DNA of 64,000 bases from Alphaproteobacteria bacterium (lineage in GTDB: Bacteria; Myxococcota_A; UBA796; GCA-2862545), in NCBI GenBank assembly GCA_020632875.1, contig JACKET010000002.1, positions 62,001 through 126,000 of the forward strand, written 5' to 3'. Positions 50,378 through 57,748 of the stretch are shown piece by piece. Numbering within the stretch: the stretch's first letter is position 1; each line of letters opens with the position of its first letter. The position numbers were made by a program, and so were the translations under genes. The notes below the pieces were generated by a model. That model was not told the DNA's origin. It saw only the letters and a list, made by a program, of their open reading frames with translations, and searched no databases.

Positions 50378-50805
50378 AGGGCACCTCCGGTGAGCAGCTG
50401 GACGACGGTGGCGGTCGCCATCCCGGTCGCCATGAACGTCAGCGTCGCGACGAGCGACCGCCGCGAGAACCGCGTGAGCCCGCACACCCCGTGCCCGCTG
50501 GTGCACCCGTTGCCGAGGCGCACGCCGAAGCCGACGACCAGGCCCGCGACGGCCGTGAGCGCCGTGGAACGCGTCGCGGAGACCGCGATGGCGCCGGGCG
50601 CGAAGGCGTACGCGACGCCTCCCGCGAGCAGCAGACCCGCCACGAACGCGGTGCGCCAGCCGAGATCCCCGGCCTTCGGGCGCAGCAGGCCGCTGTACAC
50701 GCCGCTGATGCCCGCGATCTTCCCGTTGAAGAACAGCATCATCGACGCGGCGAGCCCGATCAGGGCCCCGCCGGCGATCGCCGACACGGGAGTGAATCCA
50801 TCCAT
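50374..50805 (-). CDS. YeeE/YedE-family sulfur transporter, first half-protein
   Basis: 143 residues, four helices. Conserved motif GFGVRLGNGCTSGHGVCGLTRFSRRSLVAT has the two Cys and the Gly-rich turns of the family, which imports thiosulfate or similar sulfur species. Split YeeE pairs are common next to persulfide dioxygenase genes, as here. A perfect sigma54 promoter lies upstream at 50874-50888, back to back with that of the metallo-beta-lactamase gene. Confidence 0.92.
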   Translation of the reverse strand: MDGFTPVSAIAGGALIGLAASMMLFFNGKIAGISGVYSGLLRPKAGDLGWRTAFVAGLLLAGGVAYAFAPGAIAVSATRSTALTAVAGLVVGFGVRLGNGCTSGHGVCGLTRFSRRSLVATLTFMATGMATATVVQLLTGGAL

Positions 50806-50873
50806 GACGCCTCCTGGACGCAGGAGGGCCCTCGAGCACGGGGCCCCTGGAAGTCGATGCGACAGGGAGAACA

Positions 50874-50888
50874 GCAAGCACCGTGCCA
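50874..50888 (-). promoter_or_regulatory. sigma54 promoter of the YeeE pair
   Basis: Minus strand TGGCACGGTGCTTGC matches both boxes with GG-N10-GC spacing. The predicted start near 50862 leaves a ~57-base leader to the ATG at 50805. Confidence 0.88.
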
Positions 50889-51061
50889 GGACCGGCAAGG
50901 GGAAGGACCCAGGTTTGCCGGTGTCCTGTAACGATTCAGTTCGAGATCGATGACCGGTTTCGAGACAGTGTGAGGTCCCACAGGGTCGTCCAGCGTCCTC
51001 CGAGGGTGCCATGCGCGCGAAGGCCGCCTCCAGACGGCGATCTCCGACGGGGGAGCCTGCT

Positions 51062-51077
51062 TGGCTCGCTTCTTGCT
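51062..51077 (+). promoter_or_regulatory. sigma54 promoter of the MBL-UspA operon
   Basis: TGGCTCGCTTCTTGCT has one change (A to T) in the -24 box and exact GG-N10-GC spacing. The predicted start near 51088 is 33 bases before the ATG, which has an AGGAGG ribosome site (51111-51116). The 50806-51120 gap otherwise holds only the divergent promoter and possible activator sites. Confidence 0.8.
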
Positions 51078-51120
51078 CTGGTGCAGGGTGTCCCTGAATC
51101 CCCCGTACCAAGGAGGCACC

Positions 51121-51987
51121 ATGCAAATCGAGGCGTTCTTCGACCCGGCGACCTGGACCCTGACCTACCTCGTGTGGGATCCCGACACCAAGGATGCCGT
51201 GATCATCGACCCCGTCATGGACTTCGACCCGCTCGCGGTCGAGGTGGCGGACAAGTCCACCACCGAGCTCATCGCCAGGGTGAAGGAGCTCGGCGTCGAC
51301 GTGCACTACGTCGTCGACACCCACGCCCACGCCGACCACCTGTCCGGCTACCAGCACCTCAAGCGCGAGCTCGGTGCGAAGATCGGCATTGGAAAGGAGA
51401 TCACCGGCGTCCAGAAGGTGTTCAAGGGCATCTTCGGCTTCGGCGACGACTTCGCGACCGACGGCAGCCAGTGGGACGTGCTCCTCGAAGACGGCAAGCC
51501 CCTGAAGGCCGGCTCCCTCACGATCGAGCCGTTCCACTCACCCGGCCACACGCCGGCCTGCTACGCGTACAAGATCCGCGACGCGCTGTTCACGGGCGAC
51601 GTGATGTTCATGCCGGACTTCGGCACGGGCCGCTGCGACTTCCCCGGCGGCTCCGCCGAAGACCTGTACAACTCGATCCAGCGCCTCTACCAGCTCCCCG
51701 ACGAGACCCGCGTGTTCGTCGGCCACGACTACCAGCCGGGCGGTCGCGAGCTCGAGTACGAGACCACGATCGGCGCCTCCAAGCGGGAGAACATCCAGCT
51801 CAAGGGCCACACCACGAAGGAGGAGTTCGTGAAGTTCCGCACCGAGCGCGACGCGAAGCTCCAGCCGCCGCGGCTCATCTTCCAGTCCCTGCAGGTGAAC
51901 GCGAACGCCGGCGTGCTGCCCGCGCCCGAGGCCAACGGCATCCGCTACATGCGCATGCCGATGAACATCTTCGCCAAGGAGTCCTGA
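51121..51987 (+). CDS. Metallo-beta-lactamase-fold hydrolase, persulfide-dioxygenase/Blh-like
   Basis: 288 residues. Metal ligands: DTHAHADHLSGYQ (HxHxDH), FHSPGHTPAC, FTGDVMFMPDFGTGRCDFPGG and VFVGHDYQPGG, the layout of the ETHE1/Blh group with its single-iron site. The C-terminal ~70 residues (TTKEEFVKFRTERDAKLQPPRLIFQSLQVN) match the Blh-type tail. It probably acts on persulfides in the cytoplasm. Ends one base before uspA. Confidence 0.88.
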   Translation: MQIEAFFDPATWTLTYLVWDPDTKDAVIIDPVMDFDPLAVEVADKSTTELIARVKELGVDVHYVVDTHAHADHLSGYQHLKRELGAKIGIGKEITGVQKVFKGIFGFGDDFATDGSQWDVLLEDGKPLKAGSLTIEPFHSPGHTPACYAYKIRDALFTGDVMFMPDFGTGRCDFPGGSAEDLYNSIQRLYQLPDETRVFVGHDYQPGGRELEYETTIGASKRENIQLKGHTTKEEFVKFRTERDAKLQPPRLIFQSLQVNANAGVLPAPEANGIRYMRMPMNIFAKES

Positions 51988-51988
51988 G

Positions 51989-52486
51989 ATGCTGCTCGTC
52001 GCCGTCGACCCCCAGGGCTGTGCCTGGCAGGTCGTGGAACAGGCCGCGGAGCTGGCCGCCGACCTCGGTGAGAACGTCGTCCTCATGACCGCGATCGAGC
52101 TGCCGGAGGGCGTCGGGCCGGACGTGGAGATGCACGGCGGCAACTTCGAGGGCAAGACCGCGCGCCAGGTCCTCGTGGCCGACGCGACGCGCTCGCTCGA
52201 CGAGCTCGGCGACCCGTTCCGGCGCCGGGACGTCGCGGTGGAGTACCACGTCCGCGAGGGGCACTGCGTCGAAGCCGTGCTGGATGCCGCGAAGGAGCTG
52301 AAGCCCCGCATGCTCGTGCTCGGAACGCACGGGCGGAAGGGCATCAAGCGGTTCTTCCTCGGCAGCGTCGCCGAGCAGATCCTGCGCCGGGCGGACGTGC
52401 CGGTGGTCACCGTGCGCTCGCACGGCGGCGACATCGACCACGCGTCCGCTGCGCAGTCCGCCGTGGCCGCGCTGGCGGACGGCTGA
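51989..52486 (+). CDS. Universal stress protein A family
   Basis: 165 residues with the UspA fold: LLVAVDPQGCAWQVVEQAAELAADLG, then the ATP-binding signature VLGTHGRKGIKRFFLGSVAEQILRRADVPVVTV (G-2x-G-9x-G-S). Cytoplasmic, probably ATP-binding and dimeric. Co-transcribed with the persulfide enzyme from a sigma54 promoter, so it may be linked to sulfide or oxidative stress. Confidence 0.92.
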   Translation: MLLVAVDPQGCAWQVVEQAAELAADLGENVVLMTAIELPEGVGPDVEMHGGNFEGKTARQVLVADATRSLDELGDPFRRRDVAVEYHVREGHCVEAVLDAAKELKPRMLVLGTHGRKGIKRFFLGSVAEQILRRADVPVVTVRSHGGDIDHASAAQSAVAALADG

Positions 52487-52490
52487 GAGG

Positions 52491-53186
52491 CTAGGCCGGC
52501 CGTCCCAGCGCGAGGTTCGCGGGGACGGCCGTGTCGATCCGCTTGGGGTACGCGAGGTTCAGGTTCTGCATGATCCGCGCGAACTCCTGCTTGGTGCGCC
52601 CGCCGCCGAGCCGCGGGTTGTACGCCTTCTCTTCGGCGACCGACGTGACCGTGCGGCCCTTGTAGTCGTGCCCCGGGTAGAGCAGGCAGTCGTCGGGCAG
52701 CGTGAAGATCTGCTGGTGGACCGAGTCGTACAGGGTCTCGGCGCAGCCCTCCTGGAAGTCGGTGCGGCCGCAGCCCCGGATCAGGAGCGCGTCGCCCGTG
52801 AACGCCATGGAGTGGTCGGCCAGCACGTAGGTCGCCGACCCGTTCGTGTGGCCCGGCGTGAGGCGCGTCTCGATGCGGATCGCGCCGTACTGGAGCACGT
52901 CTCCGGTGCGCACGGCGCGATCGGGCCCGATGGCGCCGGAGTGCGCGGGGTAGACGATCTCGCAGCCCGTCCGCTCCTTGAGGACCGACGCACCGGTGAC
53001 GTGGTCGGCGTGGACGTGGGTGTCGAGCGACGCCTTCAGCTCGAGGCCGAGCTCGGCGACGAGCTGGAGGTCGCGGTCGATCTGGGTGTCGACGGGGTCG
53101 ACGAGCACGGCCGCGCGGGAGGCCCGGTCACCGAGCAGGTACGTGTACGTCGAGGTCTCGTTGTCGAAGAGCTGGCGAAAGATCAT
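52491..53186 (-). CDS. ETHE1-like persulfide (sulfur) dioxygenase
   Basis: 231 residues. Iron and fold motifs: SLDTHVHADHVTGASVL, LTPGHTNGSATYVLADHSMAFTGDALLIRGCGRTDFQEG and LYPGHDYKGRTVTSVAEEKAYNPRL, all standard for ETHE1-type enzymes that oxidise glutathione persulfide to sulfite. The end IMQNLNLAYPKRIDTAVPANLALG is conserved in the family. Convergent with uspA. The short leader starts at its own sigma54 promoter, with GGAGG directly before the ATG. Confidence 0.94.
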   Translation of the reverse strand: MIFRQLFDNETSTYTYLLGDRASRAAVLVDPVDTQIDRDLQLVAELGLELKASLDTHVHADHVTGASVLKERTGCEIVYPAHSGAIGPDRAVRTGDVLQYGAIRIETRLTPGHTNGSATYVLADHSMAFTGDALLIRGCGRTDFQEGCAETLYDSVHQQIFTLPDDCLLYPGHDYKGRTVTSVAEEKAYNPRLGGGRTKQEFARIMQNLNLAYPKRIDTAVPANLALGRPA

Positions 53187-53208
53187 GGGGCCTCCGGCGC
53201 GCCTCGTA

Positions 53209-53223
53209 GCAAGGGGCGTGCCC
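53209..53223 (-). promoter_or_regulatory. sigma54 promoter of the persulfide dioxygenase gene
   Basis: Minus strand GGGCACGCCCCTTGC keeps -24 GG and -12 GC with N10 spacing. The predicted start is near 53197, just in front of the GGAGG ribosome site of the ATG at 53186. The activator gene's stop (53231) lies 8 bases upstream. Confidence 0.82.
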
Positions 53224-53230
53224 CGGTGGA

Positions 53231-54184
53231 TCAACCGCGCGTGTCGATCGCGAGCTCGCGCAGCTTGCGCCACAGGGTGGTGCGGCTGATCCCGAGCAGC
53301 TCGGCGGCGCGGGTGCGGTTGCCGCGGGCGCGGCCCAGGGCGTCGATCAGCTCGGCGCGCTCGCGCTGCGCGAGGGTCGCGTCGAGCGCGTCGACCTCGG
53401 TGGGCGGGGGCTCGCCGCGCAGCTCGGGCGGCAGGTCGTCGAGCGTGAGCACGGGCCCTTCGCCGAGCGCCAGGGCCGACTCGACGATGTTGCGCAGCTC
53501 GCGGACGTTGCCGGGCCACGGGTAGGCCTGCATCGCGGCCAGCGCGTCGGGCGCCACGTCGTGCAGGTCGCGGGCGCCGTCGGACAGCACCCGCATGAAG
53601 TGCCGCACCAGGAGCTCGACGTCCTCGGGTCGTTCGCGCAGCGGAGGGATGAAGAGGGGCGCCACGCGGATGCGGAACATCAGGTCGGCGCGGAACCGGC
53701 CCGCCTGCACCTCGCGCCGCAGCGCGCGGTGCGTGGCCGAGATCAGGCGCACGTCGACCCGGATGGACTCGCTGCCACCGACAGGGGAGAAGCGCTTCTC
53801 CTGGAGGACGCGGAGCAGCCGGGGCTGGATGTCGAGCGGCAGCTCACCGATCTCGTCGAGGAACACGGTGCCGCCATCGGCCCGCGCGAACAGGCCTTTG
53901 CGGTCGCGCACGGCGCCGGTGAACGCGCCGCGCACGTGCCCGAACAGCTCGCTGGCGAGCAGATCGCCCGTGAGCGTCGCGCAGTTCACCGCGAGGAACG
54001 GCCGGCCCGCGCGGGGCGACAGGTCGTGCAGCGCGCGTGCGACGAGCTCTTTGCCGCTGCCGGTCTCGCCGCGCACCAGCACGGCGGCGTCGGACCGCGC
54101 CGCCCGCTCGATGGTCGTGAACAGGCGGTGCATCACCGGAGATGCCGAGAGCATCCCGTGGAACTCGTCGCCGACGTGTTGCAT
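53231..54184 (-). CDS. Second receiver-less sigma54 activator
   Basis: 317 residues from ATG 54184; the longer frame to 54268 crosses the inverted repeat and is disfavoured. AAA+ ~10-240: Walker A GETGSGKE (39-46), GAFTGA (86-91), Walker B GTVFLDEIGEL. C-terminal Fis domain (NRTRAAELLGISRTTLWRKLREL). Closely similar in layout to the activator at 47461, with no sensor domain. Lies between the persulfide dioxygenase and the third SulP gene, both with sigma54 promoters. Confidence 0.93.
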   Translation of the reverse strand: MQHVGDEFHGMLSASPVMHRLFTTIERAARSDAAVLVRGETGSGKELVARALHDLSPRAGRPFLAVNCATLTGDLLASELFGHVRGAFTGAVRDRKGLFARADGGTVFLDEIGELPLDIQPRLLRVLQEKRFSPVGGSESIRVDVRLISATHRALRREVQAGRFRADLMFRIRVAPLFIPPLRERPEDVELLVRHFMRVLSDGARDLHDVAPDALAAMQAYPWPGNVRELRNIVESALALGEGPVLTLDDLPPELRGEPPPTEVDALDATLAQRERAELIDALGRARGNRTRAAELLGISRTTLWRKLRELAIDTRG

Positions 54185-54187
54185 ATT

Positions 54188-54207
54188 CGTTTCATACCGT
54201 TGAAACG
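54188..54207. promoter_or_regulatory. Inverted repeat upstream of the activator gene
   Basis: CGTTTCA and TGAAACG are separated by 6 bases, ending 3 bases before the ATG at 54184. On the minus strand TTGTTT, 17 bases, TATGAA overlaps it as a possible sigma70 promoter that would give an almost leaderless message. It may be an autoregulatory operator or an activator site. Confidence 0.5.
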
Positions 54208-54293
54208 ATCTCGAAACAACGCAGAGCCCACGACAGCGGTCGAGCGGGGCAAGCCCGACACCCGACACCCGGCACCCGGCACGCGCGGCCCGG

Positions 54294-56063
54294 TCAGGCA
54301 GTCGCGGGGCGAGGGACGACCGCCGGCTCGGCGTTCTCCGCGGGCCCCCAGGCCTCTTCCGTGGGCGGGATCACGGCTTCTTCGATGTAGTGGGCGAGGG
54401 GACAGTCCTCGCACACGCCCGTGAGCTCGAGGCCCCGCTTGATCGCGCGGTTCATCGCGGCGAACCAGGTGCTCTCGGTGGGGAACAGGTCGTCGCCGAA
54501 GGCCTCGGTGATCCCGACGTGCTCGAAGACGTGCATCGTCTCGGGCTTCATGCCGGCGAGGATGAGGTGGCGGCCCGAGACCCGGAGGCGCTCGCGGGCC
54601 GCGAGCAGCACGCCGGCAGTGGTGAAGTCGAGGCCGCGCGCGCGCTTCAGGCGCACCACGAGCACCTTCACGGCCGGGTCGGAGGTGGCTTCGTCGAGCG
54701 CGTCCTGGAGCTCGCCCGCGGCGCCGAAGAACAGGTTCCCCTCGACGTGGATGGCGTGGACGCGCTTGCACAGGCGCCCGTCGGTGCCGCCCTCGAAGGC
54801 CGACTCGCGGATGTGCCCGTCCCGGTCGATGACGAGGTCGGTCACGCGCAGGTTCCGTGCGCGGCGGAGGAACATGAAGATCGAGATGCCGACGCCGAAG
54901 TAGATCGCCGTGTCGAGGGACAGGGTCCACGGACCGATCGCCGTGACCAGGAAGGCGCTGCGGTCGCCCCACGGCGCGTGCATCACGTACCGGATGGCCT
55001 CGGTGTCCACGAGGTCCCACGCGACCACGATGAGCAGGCCGGCCAGCGCGGCGACCGGCGTGAGGTCGACGATGGGGCCGAACAGCAGCAGCACCAGCAC
55101 CATCATCGCGCCCGACGCGACACCCGAGAGCCGCGACACGGCGCCCGCGCGGTAGTTCAGCGCCGACCGCGAGAGGCTGCCGCTGACGGGGTACCCGCCC
55201 ATGAAGCCGGCGCCGAGGTTCCCGAGGCCCTGCCCGACGAACTCCCGGTTCATGTCGAGCCGCTCGCCGCTCGTCGCCGCGATCGACCGCGCCACGGCGC
55301 TCGATTCGACCAGCGACAGCACGGTGGCGGCGAACGCCACGGGCAGCAGCACCTGGAGCGTGTGGAGGTCGAAGGTCGGCACGTGGAACGGCGGCAGCCC
55401 CGCGGGGACGGGCGCCAGATCCCCCGCCGTGGCGAGGCCGAGCGCCTTGAAGTCGAGCAGCCACGACAGCAGGATGCTCACGCCGAGCACGAGGATGGCA
55501 CCCGGCGCCTTCGGGGCCTTCTTCCGCAGCCACAACAGCGCGAGGATGCTGCCGAGCGCGACGGCGACGGGACGCCAGTCCGCGCCGCCGAGGCCGGATG
55601 CCCACGTCTGCAGCCGGACGAACGGGTCGCCCTTGCCCATGCTGGTGCCCGTGATGTTGCCGAGCTGCCCGAACCCGATGAGCAGCCCGGCGCCCGTGAT
55701 GTAGCCGAGCACCACGGCGCGGCTGATGTAGTCCACCACTGCGCCGAGCCGCAGCAACCCGGCGGCGATCTGGATGCCGCCCACCATCGCGGCGAGCAAC
55801 ATCGCGGTGAGGATCGGATCGCCCTCCACGAGCCCCGCGGCGAGCGCGCCTCCGACGAGCAACGAGAGCGCGTTCGTCGGGCCGGTCACCACGTGGCTCG
55901 AGCTCCGTGCGGCGGATGCGAGCACCGTGGGGACCGCCGCGGCGTAGAGTCCCGTCGCCGGCGGCAGCCCGGCGATCATGGCGTACGCCACGCCCTGGGG
56001 AACGGCCATCATCGAGACGGCGGCCGCCGCGGCGAGGTCCTTGCGAATGGAGTCAGCGTTCAT
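54294..56063 (-). CDS. Third SulP-family anion transporter with STAS domain and Cys-containing tail
   Basis: 589 residues. SulP core: AAAAVSMMAVPQGVAYAMIAGLPPATGLYAA and GLGNLGAGFMGGYPVSGSLSRSALNYRAGA. STAS domain ~430-545 (VLVVRLKRARGLDFTTAGVLLAARERL). An extra tail has GVCEDCPLAHYIEEA, a CxxC pair not usual for SulP. No ribosome site precedes ATG 56063, and the sigma54 start predicted only a few bases upstream implies a nearly leaderless message. Divergent from the Soe-like operon, so export of sulfate made from sulfite, or sulfate/sulfite exchange, is plausible. Confidence 0.9.
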   Translation of the reverse strand: MNADSIRKDLAAAAAVSMMAVPQGVAYAMIAGLPPATGLYAAAVPTVLASAARSSSHVVTGPTNALSLLVGGALAAGLVEGDPILTAMLLAAMVGGIQIAAGLLRLGAVVDYISRAVVLGYITGAGLLIGFGQLGNITGTSMGKGDPFVRLQTWASGLGGADWRPVAVALGSILALLWLRKKAPKAPGAILVLGVSILLSWLLDFKALGLATAGDLAPVPAGLPPFHVPTFDLHTLQVLLPVAFAATVLSLVESSAVARSIAATSGERLDMNREFVGQGLGNLGAGFMGGYPVSGSLSRSALNYRAGAVSRLSGVASGAMMVLVLLLFGPIVDLTPVAALAGLLIVVAWDLVDTEAIRYVMHAPWGDRSAFLVTAIGPWTLSLDTAIYFGVGISIFMFLRRARNLRVTDLVIDRDGHIRESAFEGGTDGRLCKRVHAIHVEGNLFFGAAGELQDALDEATSDPAVKVLVVRLKRARGLDFTTAGVLLAARERLRVSGRHLILAGMKPETMHVFEHVGITEAFGDDLFPTESTWFAAMNRAIKRGLELTGVCEDCPLAHYIEEAVIPPTEEAWGPAENAEPAVVPRPATA

Positions 56064-56077
56064 GCTTCGACCAGACA

Positions 56078-56092
56078 GCAAACCCCGTGCCG
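56078..56092 (-). promoter_or_regulatory. sigma54 promoter of the third SulP gene
   Basis: Minus strand CGGCACGGGGTTTGC has -24 GG and -12 GC at the right spacing, with C for T at the first position. The predicted start is near 56066, only about 3 bases before the ATG, so either the message is leaderless or the site is fortuitous. Confidence 0.6.
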
Positions 56093-56094
56093 GA

Positions 56095-56109
56095 GGCATG
56101 GGACTTGCA
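56095..56109 (+). promoter_or_regulatory. sigma54 promoter of the Soe-like molybdoenzyme operon
   Basis: The plus strand around AGGCATGGGACTTGCA (56094-56109) has GG at 56095-56096 and GC at 56107-56108, spacing N10. The predicted start near 56120 sits just before the GGAGGA ribosome site (56125-56130) and ATG 56136. It is back to back with the SulP promoter, 2 bases apart. Confidence 0.78.
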
Positions 56110-56135
56110 TTCGGCGCATCCACCGGAGGACGAGC

Positions 56136-57737
56136 ATGAACTACGGCTTCGTCATCGACAACAACGGGTGCATCGGATGCCACGCCTGCTCCACGGCGTG
56201 CAAGTCCGAGCACCAGGTCCCGCTGGGCGTCGCCCGCACCTGGGTGAAGTACGTGGAGTCCGGGAAGTACCCGGACACCCGGCGGTCCTTCCAGGTCACG
56301 CGGTGCAACCACTGCACCAACCCGCCGTGCGCGCGCATCTGCCCGACGGGCGCCATGCACCAGCGCGCCGACGGCATCGTCGACTTCGACAGCGACGCGT
56401 GCATCGGCTGCAAGGCGTGCATGCAGGCCTGCCCGTACGACGCGATCTACATCGACCCCGAGACCCACACCGCGGCCAAGTGCAACTACTGCGCGCACCG
56501 CGTCGAGGTGGGCGTCGAGCCGGCGTGTGTCGTCGTGTGCCCCGAGCACGCGATCATCGCGGGGGATCTCGACGATCCCGAGTCCGAGATCAGCCACGTC
56601 ATCGCGAAGCACAACGTGACCGTCCGCAAGCCCGAGCAGGGCACGGCGCCGAAGGTGTTCTACATCGAGGGCAGCGATGTCGCGATGCACCCCACGGCGA
56701 CCGAGCGCGCGCCCGATTCGTTCATGTGGGCCGACGTGATCGAGCTCCACCCGGGCGAGGCGCCGCACCCCAAGCTGCACGTGCCGGCGCCGATGCCCAG
56801 TGGGCCGGTCCGCACGCCGCAGGAGCAGGGGCTCAACGCCACCGGCCCGATCAACGTGGGCGGGAACATGGCCGCCCACATGGTGCAGGTCGGCTACAAC
56901 ATGCAGCACCAGATCCCGTGGCACTGGCCGATCCCGGCGTACATCGTCACGAAGCACATCGCGGGCGGCTCGTTCCTCCTGATGGCCGTGCAGGTGTTCA
57001 CGGGCGCGTTCTCGGCCGGCCAGATGGTGTGGGCCGGGCTGCTCGGCATCGTCATGACGCTCGTGACGCTGGCCCTGCTGCTGTACGACCTCGACCGGCC
57101 CGACCGCTTCTTCTACCTCCTCATCCGGCCGCAGTGGCGCAGCTGGGTCGCGCGGGCCGCCTGGATCCTGTCGGGCTTCTCGTTCGTCACCGGGTTCTGG
57201 TGGGCCTTCGAGACGGCCGGTTGGCTGGGGCTCATCGACGAGCCCACCGGGCTCCGCCCCGTGTTCGCGGCGCTCTCCATCCCGTTCAGCGTGATGGCCG
57301 CCATCTACACGGCGTTCCTGTTCGCACAGGCCGAGGGGCGCGACATGTGGCAGGCGACCCACGTGCCCTTCCAGATGAGCGTGCACGCGCTCGTGTTCGG
57401 CGCGGGCACCCTGGCCATCGCCGGCCCCACGACCGACACCATGCGGCTCGTGTTCCTCGGCGCGCTCGCGGCGTCCCTCGTGCTCACGCTGTTCGCCGAC
57501 CTCGGCATCCCGCAGTCGAGCGAGCTCGCCCGGCGCGCTGCCCGCGACATGACGCGCGGCCGCTACGCCCGCGAGTACTGGCTCGGCGGCATCGGCCTCG
57601 GCCACGGCGTCGCCCTGCTCCTCGGCTGGCTCGGTGGCCCGGTGGGGGCGCTGCTCGCGCTCGTCGCCGCCGGCGTCGGGCTCTTCGGCTACAACCTGGC
57701 GTTCGTCATGGCGCCCCAGGACCAGCCCAACTCCTAG
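56136..57737 (+). CDS. Fused Fe-S electron-transfer and NrfD-type membrane subunit (SoeB-SoeC/DmsB-DmsC-like)
   Basis: 533 residues. Residues 1-200 hold four [4Fe-4S] sites of the DmsB type: Cys12/15/18/22, 57/60/65/69, 89/92/95/99 and 116/119/131/135. After a linker (~200-285), residues ~288-530 form an NrfD/DmsC-like anchor of about eight helices (YIVTKHIAGGSFLLMAVQV, LLLYDLDRPDRFFYLL). These two subunits are separate genes in classic Soe, Psr and Ttr systems, so this is a fusion. No signal peptide, so the Fe-S part is cytoplasmic. It passes electrons between the MopB subunit and quinone. Eleven bases before the catalytic subunit gene. Confidence 0.93.
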   Translation: MNYGFVIDNNGCIGCHACSTACKSEHQVPLGVARTWVKYVESGKYPDTRRSFQVTRCNHCTNPPCARICPTGAMHQRADGIVDFDSDACIGCKACMQACPYDAIYIDPETHTAAKCNYCAHRVEVGVEPACVVVCPEHAIIAGDLDDPESEISHVIAKHNVTVRKPEQGTAPKVFYIEGSDVAMHPTATERAPDSFMWADVIELHPGEAPHPKLHVPAPMPSGPVRTPQEQGLNATGPINVGGNMAAHMVQVGYNMQHQIPWHWPIPAYIVTKHIAGGSFLLMAVQVFTGAFSAGQMVWAGLLGIVMTLVTLALLLYDLDRPDRFFYLLIRPQWRSWVARAAWILSGFSFVTGFWWAFETAGWLGLIDEPTGLRPVFAALSIPFSVMAAIYTAFLFAQAEGRDMWQATHVPFQMSVHALVFGAGTLAIAGPTTDTMRLVFLGALAASLVLTLFADLGIPQSSELARRAARDMTRGRYAREYWLGGIGLGHGVALLLGWLGGPVGALLALVAAGVGLFGYNLAFVMAPQDQPNS

Positions 57738-57748
57738 GGAGGACCGTC

